Positions 27,459 through 36,794 of a stretch of 64,000 nucleotides of DNA are shown here, piece after piece. The stretch is from Petrolisthes cinctipes. Its lineage: Eukaryota; Arthropoda; Malacostraca; Decapoda; Porcellanidae. The position numbers and the translations under genes were made by a program. Numbering within the stretch: the first letter of the stretch is position 1; every line of letters begins with the position of its first letter. Location: positions 1-64,000 of the forward strand of contig JAWQEG010003739.1 in assembly GCA_033782935.1 (NCBI GenBank), in the 5' to 3' direction. The notes below the pieces were generated by a model that was given only the letters and a program-made list of their open reading frames with translations, made no database searches and was not told the origin of the DNA.

Positions 27459-27648
27459 ATATTCTGGTAAACACAGCGATGCATTCCCAGGTGACTACAA
27501 TACGAACACTACACTATGTTGAAAGTTCTGATGAAGCGAGAGTGAACGAAAAAAGTTTGAAAATTATTTAGTTTGAGAGACAAAGGAAAGTTAATGAAGT
27601 CATAAATATTGAATATGTATGAATAACCTTCTCCCACACAACCACCTG

Positions 27649-27650
<2 letters not shown>

Positions 27651-27734
<84 letters not shown>

Positions 27735-27767
27735 ACACACACACACACAAACAAACAAACAAACAAA

Positions 27768-27813
<46 letters not shown>
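27651..27813. repeat. (AC)n with internal (AAAC)n
   Basis: AC array of about 160 bases interrupted by about six AAAC tetranucleotides at 27749-27771. Confidence 0.97.
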
Positions 27814-27815
<2 letters not shown>

Positions 27816-28022
27816 GTTAGTCACAGCACCGCTCAGACAAAATATAAGTTAAATAAAACTCTAGGTATATAAATAGCATACTGTCTTTCTATAATTAATT
27901 AATCTAAGTCGAGCGCATCGGGAAGATATTTAGAAGAATGAGAAGTGAATTGAGTGATGAATTTGTGGGTCCGTCGAAATAATGTGTAAGACATGGAGAA
28001 GATCTGTCCATTACATATAAGC

Positions 28023-28183
28023 TTAAGGGTAGGGTATAGTTCTGACATTTTTGGAGATAATGATTCCTCCAAACTATTCCAGGCAACAGGATACCATTAT
28101 TTTTCTTCATGTGGGTCTGTTTCCTGGCATACTTTGTGGGATTCAAGGTGCTCCAATCTATCAAAAGTATACTCTCCCCTTAA
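28023..28183 (+). mobile_element. Family C TTAA element
   Basis: Starts TTAAGGGTAGGGTATAG and ends ACTCTCCCCTTAA. The left arm is TGATTCCTCCAAACTATTCC then AGGCAACAGGATACCATTAT. The right arm is GTTTCCTGGCATACTTTG then GTGCTCCAATCTATCAAAAG. TTAA is intact at both ends. Confidence 0.88.
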
Positions 28184-29164
28184 TCGCACCTTACTTGAAG
28201 AATCATATAACAACATAATAGGTAGCGGTATTCCCTTTTCTCACCCATCACCTCTTGAGTGTAAATATGAGCGTCTCGGACAGAAAGGAACACCAAACAA
28301 AAGAGACTCTTGCCTTGAATCACCCAATCAGGCGCCGTGAATCTCATTACTCGGGACAACACGCACAGGCAGACAGACACACACATATATATATACCGTA
28401 CATGTAAACACATTTCTTCTGAAGCATTCCCTCAATAAGGTGACTTTATTCTTACCGCAGCAGTATGACCCCTCACTCTTGATTTGATGTCTAGCTAGCA
28501 CACTCAACATGACCCCACCTCTGACCTCAGTATAAAGCACTACAATATGACCCAATTCTCGATCTTACTAAGTGCAACCTCAGTTTGACCCTGCCTCCAG
28601 TGCAACCCTCGCAACATCTTTCTACGGGACACTCACTTTTACCCTTTGCCTTCTGTTACGAATTGCGGGAGTGATGTGGTATCGACCCCAAGGCGTGGCT
28701 ATTTAAGGAGGGTATTACTCAGTCAGAAGGTGATGGTTGTGGTAGAGAATGTAACCAGTGCGTGTTGTGTCGTTCCATCTCCCTCCCTTCACGTACTGGC
28801 TATACACCATATATATACTCGTTGTGGAGCCACTGTTTTTCCTGCATCGTGTAGCGGAGCAGGTTAGTGAATGCAAGTCAAGGATAATAATTATGTTCTA
28901 GCTTGTTTATGTTCTTGAAGAAGAATTGGACACCACCAAGATGTTCAATTCAAGAATAATTAGAAACACAACAAGGGGACGAAAAGAGATGGAAGCTGTG
29001 TACACCGATATTGATTATGTGAAGTGACAGTATAAATGGAAGAACACAGAGGAATATGAGTTTAAATTGAGTGAAAATCAGAAAAGTTAGTTGTAAGAAG
29101 AACACAGATCTACTGAATGTATAGCACCCTCTCTCTACTTTACTTTTATTCTTTCCTTTCATAG

Positions 29165-29167
<3 letters not shown>
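28184..29167. other. Unique sequence with a possible promoter-like spot
   Basis: No repeat above background. A TATTTAAG motif at 28700 lies upstream of TCAGTC (28719-28724), an arthropod initiator-like hexamer. The spacing is only about 21 bases and no supported exon follows, so I do not annotate a promoter. Confidence 0.35.

Positions 29168-29207
<40 letters not shown>
29168..29207. repeat. (AC)n microsatellite
   Basis: Pure AC array of about 40 bases. Confidence 0.96.
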
Positions 29208-29208
<1 letters not shown>

Positions 29209-29568
29209 AACTATATATTTACGAAAACACAAAGGCCTTACATATAATAGTTTCTTTTCACTCCTACACAAATTCATAATTCATCTCCTTTTTTCTTTCC
29301 CTGACAGAAAGGTCTTTTCTTTCATTCCTTTTTTACACCTACCTACCCACACCTCTACAGACACGCTCACACAAAGCCACTTCTTAAACTAACTCCCTCA
29401 CCTTTAACATTGTGTGGCTAAGGCCTCCGGGGACACTCCTCTAGACTTGGTTCCTACACACCACCTTCACACTACCTCCCTTACCAACAAGCTGCCATCC
29501 ACACAGTCCCTTCCACACGCCTGTTGCCTTCACCTTTACCTCTCTTGCCTTTGTAACTTATACGCTGT

Positions 29569-29836
29569 TCCTCCCTCACACCTTCCATCCACTACCCTTC
29601 CCTCCCTCACACCTACCATCCATTACCCTTCCCTCCCTCACACCTTCCATCCACTATACCCTTCCCTCCCTCACACCTTCCATCCACTGTACCCTTCCCT
29701 CCCTCACACCTTCCATCCACTACCCTTCCCTCCCTCACACCTTCCATCCACTACCCTTCCCTCCCTCACACCTTCCATCCACAACCCTTCTATCCCTCAC
29801 ACCTTCCCTCCACTACCCTTCCCTCCCTCATACCAG
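29569..29836. repeat. 31-bp minisatellite
   Basis: About eight copies of a 31-base unit close to CCTTCCATCCACTACCCTTC plus CCTCCCTCACA. Some units are 33 bases long because of a CTATACC or CTGTACC variant. The plus strand is nearly G-free, and Pro/Ser/Leu-rich frames are artefacts. Confidence 0.92.
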
Positions 29837-30054
29837 TCATTCACACTCTTCTTTTTCTCATTTGTCATCTCCACTCTTCAATCCCTGGTATTTACTTGTC
29901 ATCGCCATTCTTTCTTCCCTCGCACATGGTATTCCTATCCTTAACTCCCAGCACTTGCCACCCACCAGCCTGTCCCTTTATGTATTCTACCATTTTCATT
30001 ATAACCATTCTCACCTACAGTATCACCTCAACTATATTATACCATTATCTACAT

Positions 30055-30610
30055 CTATCACCACCACCACCACCACCACCACAAGTATCATCAATAACCC
30101 TCATCACCAATACCACCATTATCATCACCACCACCACCACCATCACACTTATCATCAGTCACTCTCATCACCACTACCACCACCATCATCATCACCACAA
30201 TCACACTTATCATCAATCTCCCTCATCACCACTACCACCACCATCATCATCACCACCACCACCACCATCACACTTATCATCAATCACCCTCATCACCAAT
30301 ACAACCATTATCATCATCACCACCACCACTATCACACGTATCATCAATCACGCTCATCACCAATACCACCATCATCATCATCACCACCACCACCATCACA
30401 CTTATCATCAATCACCCTCATCACCACTACCACTACCACCATCACACCACCACCACCACCACCATCACACGTATCATCAATCAATCACCCTCATCACCAC
30501 TACCACTACCACCATCACACCATCATACCACCACCATCACACGTATCATCAATCAATCACCCTCATCACCACCACCACCACCACCACTACTACTACCAAC
30601 AGCACCATCA
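30055..30610. repeat. CAC/CAT-rich composite satellite
   Basis: About 550 bases built from ACC, ATC and CAC triplets, punctuated by recurring CACTTATCATCAATCACCCT or CACGTATCATCAATCA phrases. These phrases occur every 60-70 bases (about seven times), which gives a higher-order unit. Two overlapping plus frames of more than 270 codons (His/Ser/Pro and Thr/Ile-rich) run through it. Their composition follows the repeat, and the initial codons come from unrelated flank. Confidence 0.92.
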
Positions 30611-30799
30611 TCACACCGTCACTTCCTGCAGCATTACCGCCAGCATTAACTTCATTATGGTCACACTACGCCCCCGAGGCCAGGCAGTATCAGCGCAGTA
30701 CAACAGAGGCGAACCTTTGACGCCGCTAACCTGATCATGAGGCTGTGATGGGACATTATCAGCCTCGTCTCTTTGTCTGCCATCGACGGTTCACATTAA

Positions 30800-30964
30800 T
30801 TAAGGGGGAAGTACAGAGAGGGTAAATTTGGAGCAATTGATTCATCTAAACTATTCCAGGCAACAGAATACCTATATTTTTTGTCAATCTGGTCCTATTT
30901 TTCCTGATATATTTTGGAGGAATCAAGGCATTCTAATATATCAATAGTAAACATTCCCCATATT
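30800..30964 (+). mobile_element. Family C TTAA element
   Basis: Starts TTAAGGGGGAAGTACAGAG. The left arm continues GGAGCAATTGATTCATCTAA and the right arm contains TATTTTGGAGGAATCAAGGC, ending ACATTCCCCATAT, so the right TTAA is lost. The core is AT-decayed. Confidence 0.82.
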
Positions 30965-31245
30965 TGATTTTTCGCGTCAGGTCATTTGATGGGCCGGCCC
31001 GTCTGACGTCAAGGGGGTCGGGTCAGTTGCGAAGACGACATCTTCATTCTCTGTAACGCTCTCGTCTGCACAGCTCATGGCAATGCTGGGCTACAAACAA
31101 CACAGTGAATCACGACTCACTATAATTTATTATAGCTTGGACGGATTTACTTCACATCCAGTAAGGGAGGGTGCACGGGATGGCCAGCCTCCACAACGAG
31201 TGTATTAAGAAACTTTGAGAGAAATGTAATTATCTGTCTGTTTGT
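30965..31245. other. Unique sequence with a CRE-like palindrome
   Basis: Contains GGGCCGGCCCGTCTGACGTC (about 30992-31011), which includes the TGACGTCA octamer seen in CREB/ATF sites. There is no other evidence of regulatory activity. Confidence 0.35.
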
Positions 31246-31396
<151 letters not shown>

Positions 31397-31531
31397 TCCC
31401 ATCATCGCTACCGTTCATACACCATAAAGCGAGGCTAATGTTTATGCAGAATTGGGCCCTTCCGCCGTCGACTGCCAAATGTCAGTGTGTGCTAAACTAT
31501 AGATATTCATCGGGGTGGTTATCGTGGCTGT

Positions 31532-31546
31532 GGGGGGGGGGGGGGG
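31532..31546. repeat. Poly-G run
   Basis: An unbroken run of about 15 G residues. Its length may be affected by sequencing error. Confidence 0.85.
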
Positions 31547-31950
31547 TTCTATTATTCACAAGTCTCTCATGGTTCAGGGAATTATCCTGGTTTTGTTTCT
31601 CTAAAAAAGGGGTTAATCCTGTGGTTTAAATGGTGGACTATTGCTTTCTCTAGTTTATGCCAAGAAACAAACTATTTTAGAAAATGAAAAGGAAATAATT
31701 TTTGTACAGTAGTATAGTTTAGAGAGTTAAGGAGTTTTCCATTTTATCCCTATTATGCATATTAATGGGTAAAATCTCGTTTATAAAATATTCTGAGCCT
31801 TTTGGTGAGTACAAATAGGTTATCTTTCTACTGGATAAGCCAACTTAGATTAGCTTAGTTCAGGGCAGGTGAGGTTGGGTCACTTAGAGATAGGTCATAT
31901 GACGCCACATTAGGGCAGAACAATGTAAGTGAGCAAACATTCTGGCTGTG

Positions 31951-32083
31951 GGAAAAAAAAAAAAAAAAAAAAAAAAAGAGATGTTCCCCTAAATCACGAG
32001 AGACTTCGACATCATAATTTTGGGTTGGCAAAACGGGAAATGTTTGGATTGTGTCGCGAGGGGCAAAAAAAAAAAAAAAAATC
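31951..32083. repeat. Two poly-A runs
   Basis: Runs of about 26 A (31951-31976) and 17 A (from about 32066). Both could be retroposon tails, but no target duplication or body was recognised. Confidence 0.6.
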
Positions 32084-32246
32084 ATTCGCATATCTGGTGA
32101 AAAGTGAGTGAATATTGGATCCCCCGTTAAATTTAACTGATATGAATCCGACATGAACAAAAATAATAATAACAGTTTGAGGACGTGATTGCCAACTTTG
32201 ATAATCGGAAGCTTTTATTCATGCATGTTAATCAAAGCATGCATAC

Positions 32247-32248
<2 letters not shown>

Positions 32249-32310
<62 letters not shown>
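32249..32310. repeat. (TA)n microsatellite
   Basis: Pure AT array of about 62 bases followed by a short GTGTGTGT run. Confidence 0.97.
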
Positions 32311-32318
<8 letters not shown>

Positions 32319-32345
32319 ATGAACGGCTGTGACCCCTGATTCTAT

Positions 32346-32507
32346 TTAAGGGAGGGGGAGTACAGTGTTGGTAAATCTGGAGCAACTGAATCCTCCTAAC
32401 TATTCCAGGCAACAGGCCACCATTATTTTTTGTTAATGTGGTCCTGTTTCCTAACGTACTTTGGAGGAATGAAGGCGCTCTAACCAACCAAAACTACTAT
32501 CCCTCAA
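32346..32507 (+). mobile_element. Family C TTAA element
   Basis: TTAAGGGAGGGGGAGTACAG opens the left arm, followed by TTGGTAAATCTGGAGCAACT and GAATCCTCCTAACTATTCCA. The right arm has TACTTTGGAGGAATGAAGGC and ends TATCCCTCAA (TTAA mutated to TCAA). A second C copy in the opposite direction starts about 60 bases downstream. Confidence 0.87.
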
Positions 32508-32569
32508 GGCAGTGCCAGAATGACAAATAGTTGACGCACAAAGATAATCAGAGTCATTAGGGTCTCACT

Positions 32570-32743
32570 TTAATTATGGGGAGAATATACTCTTAGTACA
32601 TTAGAGCCCCTAATTTCTGCAAAGTATACCAGGAAACAGGACCAGATCAACAAATTTTATGGGTTCCTCTTGCTGGCATGGAATAGTTTGGAGGATTCAC
32701 TTACTATAGATTTACCAACACTGTTCTGTACTTTCCCTCTTAA
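32570..32743 (-). mobile_element. Family C TTAA element, reverse orientation
   Basis: TTAATTATGGGGAGAATATA opens the element. The core is AAAGTATACCAGGAAACAGG then ACCAGATCAACAAA, and the right arm is GTTTGGAGGATTCACTTACT then ATAGATTTACCAACACTG, ending TTTCCCTCTTAA. The left arm has GCCCCTAATTTCTGC in place of the usual TTGATTCCTCC, so that part of the core is mutated. Confidence 0.83.
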
Positions 32744-33028
32744 AAACTAGTTAGTTATACCGTAGGTAAAAATTGACTAGTTTTCTGTATTCCTCCGTTC
32801 AGTCCTCGAGTGTACAGTACCAGCAGAAAGAATGAATGTGTATATGATAATTATGGCACAGTACTGGTGTTATTTACTGACTGGTGTTGGTGTTGGTGTT
32901 GGTGGTGATGTGTGGGGCATGGTAGGGGGTCAAGTCAGTTTAGTGGGGTCAATAGAACTTTAGCCTCCTGTATCGGACACTGGTATCCTATGTTTCGTGT
33001 GTGTGGGTGTGGGTGTGTATATATATAG

Positions 33029-33049
33029 ACTCTGGGACACTGTGATTCC

Positions 33050-33111
<62 letters not shown>

Positions 33112-33150
33112 GATTCTGGGCCACTGTGATTCCTTTGTGTGTGTGTGTGT

Positions 33151-33234
<84 letters not shown>
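33029..33234. repeat. Two (TG)n arrays each led by the same spacer
   Basis: The spacer CTCTGGGACACTGTGATTCC (from 33030) and its copy ATTCTGGGCCACTGTGATTC (from 33113) each precede a TG array (33052-33108 and 33136-33234). This is the same design as the array at 25.5-26.1 kb, with an unrelated spacer. Confidence 0.93.
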
Positions 33235-33236
<2 letters not shown>

Positions 33237-33940
33237 TCTTCCTGGTATTGTTTATCTTACTGCTTGATTACGGTATCTTAATTCAATGTTTTGTGGGGTT
33301 TAATTCCGTCGTGCAAATAATCATCCCCCCATCAGAGGCCTGGCACGAAGACGAGGCCTGACATAAAGCCGGAAGCATCGTAAATCATGGGAATGGCACA
33401 AAATTGGCCCAAGATACTGGTTAATCCTATTACTGTCATCTATATTCAATCCCTCCGAAGGAAAAAATGATCTGAGTGTGTCGGTCTGATTTGGATAAAC
33501 AGCAAAGTCATTATTTAAAGTCACCGTAAGCCTTCCTATTGTAGACGTACATTCAGAAGCCAAAGTCCTGTCTCCTGCCACCAGGGGGTTAGTTTATTCA
33601 CTTCATATATCGTGGGAAAATTATGTACTGTTCACCACAAATAATATTATTAACTCTCACTGGAACTCTAAAGGGGTTAATATAAAGCAGACAATTTTCC
33701 CAGTAACAATAAAATCGGAGTTAGTTTCTGACAATTCAGTACAATTCTTACGACATGTATACTGCGTTCACTTTTATAGGTAGACATATTTACAATTATA
33801 CGTTAAACAAAACTGCATCTAATTTTTTTTTTTTTTTTTACAGGTTCGTTATACTTTGTATTATAGTATTTCTAAATAATCAGTGTCTACATCTAATAGT
33901 TGGAAGAGTACCTAGTGGGAAGGAGAGTCAGTGGGTCGGG
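33235..33940. other. Unique AT-rich sequence
   Basis: A run of T followed by ACAG at about 33823-33843 resembles a splice acceptor but leads into no recognisable coding frame. Confidence 0.4.
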
Positions 33941-33944
33941 AGGA

Positions 33945-34210
33945 ATGCCGGGAAGAACGGAAGGAGGTGGAGGAGGAGGAGGGAGGTGGTCATATGCCCC
34001 AGCGCGCACACTCGAGGTTGCGTGGTGGTAGTGGCGAGCCGCTCCTCTTGCCAGTGTGTCGCCTGCGGTAGTAGTGAGTGGGTACGTGAGGAAATCCATC
34101 CGACACCTCGCTCGCTCCTACCTGGTGCTCTAGTACTGGTGTGTGTAGTTGTATGTGTGTCTGTGTGTGGTTGCGTGGTTCTTCCTCGCGAGTGGATAGA
34201 CTGTAATGTT
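33945..34210 (+). other. GC-rich island, possible 5' exon or promoter (weak)
   Basis: This roughly 260-base stretch has many CpG dinucleotides (AGCGCGCACACTCG, GGCGAGCCGCTC, CCTCGCTCGCTCC) in an otherwise AT-rich neighbourhood. A GTGAGT donor-like site lies at about 34074. A long plus frame crosses it, but the translation (Arg/Trp-rich, then Cys/Val-rich) resembles no family. It could be a noncoding first exon. Confidence is low. Confidence 0.25.
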
Positions 34211-34691
34211 ATTGACTGTGAAGAGGGGGTTCACAGTGTTCCCTCTCTCCAGAGAAAAAAGTAATTTACTTGGTGTGCTAATTATATGCTCTAATTATTC
34301 ATCAACTAGACCTGTTAACTAGCATCCACCTTGAAATCCAACAATTAGGAAACTTACAGTTGCATACCTACGCCACGAACATTTCTATGATGCCTCTACC
34401 AAGGATAAATAAAGAACAAACCTAACCAGCAATGCAATGTCGCAGCCGTGACAGGGAGGGATACAAGCATCATGATGTTATTTTCTTTATAGTGGTGGAC
34501 AGGTGTGTCGCACAGTTGGGTCAACAAGGAGACTCGGAAGTAGCAGTAAGTTGTTTATAAAAATGTAGGTACAAGTCACCCTTCAGAACCAACGAACTCT
34601 CTCAGTATTTATTGAACTGCTAAGGCGTACTCAGCGGTCCAGGTGCTTTGAAGGGAGGGGCAGGCTTGTGCCTGGTTTTGTACCTATCATA

Positions 34692-34737
<46 letters not shown>

Positions 34738-36284
34738 TTTATCTACCATGGTTCCTACTTTCTTCGAGGAGGGTGAGTTTACTCTTTCATTTGTTCTGAC
34801 GTGACAAGCGATGGTTGACAAAACGCGGCTTAAAGTAGCGAAAATTATATTGTGCCTAATTTCTCCACAGTTAAGTCATAGGTGATACTGCTGAACACAT
34901 ACGGTATGTAAGTTTATAATGAGTTCCTTTATACAGTAAACGGCAGCTAATTTAGACCCAGGAAACACCCTTTTGATCACAAAACACCGGCGCCACTCAT
35001 AAAACTCCCACTGACCCCTGGGAGGTAATGGTTGGGTATTGGGAAAGAGTGAGGCCAGTCGGGCGAGAGATATTGCACCGATACCAAGGGATGCAGTTTG
35101 TGAAATTAATTGAGCTTCGGATTCATCATTTACGGCATTTCTATTCTCGAACTATAGTGCTGTTGGTGTTCATCCAACCGACAGTTGCACGTACTGTACC
35201 TTTGGTCCTGTTGCAGCCATTTATTCTTTAAAGGCTTGACAATATTGCTGACTGCCTCCTTTCCTGAAAGACTTCTTTGATTTCAACATTTCTGAAATAA
35301 CTTTCATCTTCAAAATGACTTGGTCATCATATGCATGGTTGTCCATTATAATTTTTTTTTTCATCTGATTTAATAATATCACTTGCCCGTAAAGAAAGAC
35401 AAATACAAAATTATACCAATTATATGTGTATCTGAATATCTGGATTCGTGTATAATATTACAGGTGTTACTGCAATGTTTTTTCTTTAACTAATTTTGGT
35501 AGCACAATATCATGTTCTAGTCGCGCTTAAAGTGACACATTGAAGGCCGTGCTCTCCTCCAACAGTGTGATGTTGCTGGCTGTACTTACTTAGTGTTATA
35601 ATCTTGGTTGACGGTCACTGATAGTAACTCCGCCTTCCATATTATAGATCATTACACATATTAATGAGCCGGGCTTGGTTACCCACAAGACACAGTCAGA
35701 TATTGGTTAATTTGTGATGTATCAATACTTATTAAAATGTTATAAGTATTCCACAAGATAGTACACAGGTTGGCATAAATACACTTGAAGCTTAAGTGTA
35801 GCATGCTCGTATAACTCAGGGATTTTACTTGTCGTATTCCATTAAGTAATTTATATCTATATTTCAGCTTTCATTATATTAAATTCTGGACTGCAATCAT
35901 TGGACGTGAACTGTACAAGAATTGGGTGATGCCACATTCAATATACTACTGGGCTGACTGTGGTATGATGCAATGGGTTATTCAGGCCACGACGCTGGAC
36001 ATAAGCTTGTTGTCCTTCTCTTGATCCATTTCACACACACACACACACACACACGTTTTTTTTTTATTTTGTGTAACTCAAGAAGCACCGGACAGCAGAG
36101 AGAGGATTTATAAAGGATTCTGAATTCATCAAATGTAGGCTAATAATATCAATGTTGGTGTTTATGATGCTCCGTAACTGTATGATGGGTTGCTAACACG
36201 TCTCCAAGGGGGCCTAGGCTGGAAAGGAAAGGAAACAGCATACTTCACTCTAAGGATAATCATGTTACTATTAAAACTGTCTTC
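34211..36284. other. Unique AT-rich DNA with a TA array
   Basis: Contains a TA microsatellite (34694-34730) and a short AC run (36032-36054). No gene or element is recognised in the remaining 2 kb. Confidence 0.55.
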
Positions 36285-36794
36285 ATCTATAAATTATAAG
36301 AGTGAACGTTTGTCTGTGTGTCTGTCTTAAAACATCAGCATCAAATATTGACCAAGTTTGGCACAGAAGTCCAGACGCATCCCAGAGAAATGCATTACCA
36401 AAGAAAACCCGCCTGGACCCACATTTCCTCTGGGTCCTAATCGTCTAGTACCCCAATGGGAGCTGTGACCAGGTACTGTACACTCGTAATCCTAAATTTG
36501 TATCCAGGTCTTGTTGAAGTCTCGAATCATTTGACATAGGACCTACTAGTGAACCAATTACAACGCTTATCTTGTTTCATATTTGCTTGAGCTCGCTTAA
36601 AAATACTCGATCAGGCTATTCGAAGCAGGCCTGGATACATATTTTGGATTGCGAGTGTACTGTATGGACCGTGGAATCAGGGTATTCTTATTCTAAAGTG
36701 AATCTGGACCTCCGAGTCAAATTTGGTGAGGACTTACTTAGAAATGGCGACGTTATTTTAAAGACATACAACAAACACACGAGAGTATATAAAT
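36285..36794. mobile_element. Element F: old inverted-repeat element interrupted by element D
   Basis: The left arm (GAACGTTTGTCTGTGTGTCT at 36304, then GACCAAGTTTGGCACAGAAG then TCCAGA) pairs with the complement of the right arm (TGTTTGTTGTATGTCTTTAA, then CACCAAATTTGACTCGGAGG then TCCAGA). Agreement is roughly 65% over about 100 bases. Between the arms sits the complete element D copy at 36474-36664. This implies that F is older and D inserted into it. F is diverged and its family is not recognised. Confidence 0.45.
36474..36664 (+). mobile_element. Element D copy 2: Tc1/mariner-like MITE
   Basis: TA-CTGTACACTCGTAATCC on the left and GGATTGCGAGTGTACTG-TA on the right form terminal inverted repeats next to TA. 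The arms continue AAATTTGTATCCAGG / CCTGGATACATATTTT. It matches the complement of 1826-1996 closely, with a 7-base insertion (AGGACCT-type) near the centre. The frame containing TRSGYSKQAW arises from the arm and is not a gene. Confidence 0.82.

Noticed and set aside
29862..30734. Frames of 274 and 290 codons, His/Thr/Pro/Ser rich
   Set aside because: Two overlapping frames both stay open because the underlying CAC/CAT satellite lacks stops; no domain, no splice context.
33755..34264. 169-codon plus frame through the CpG-rich island
   Set aside because: Composition shifts from Phe/Ile to Arg/Trp to Cys/Val with no family resemblance; kept only as a possible noncoding 5' region.
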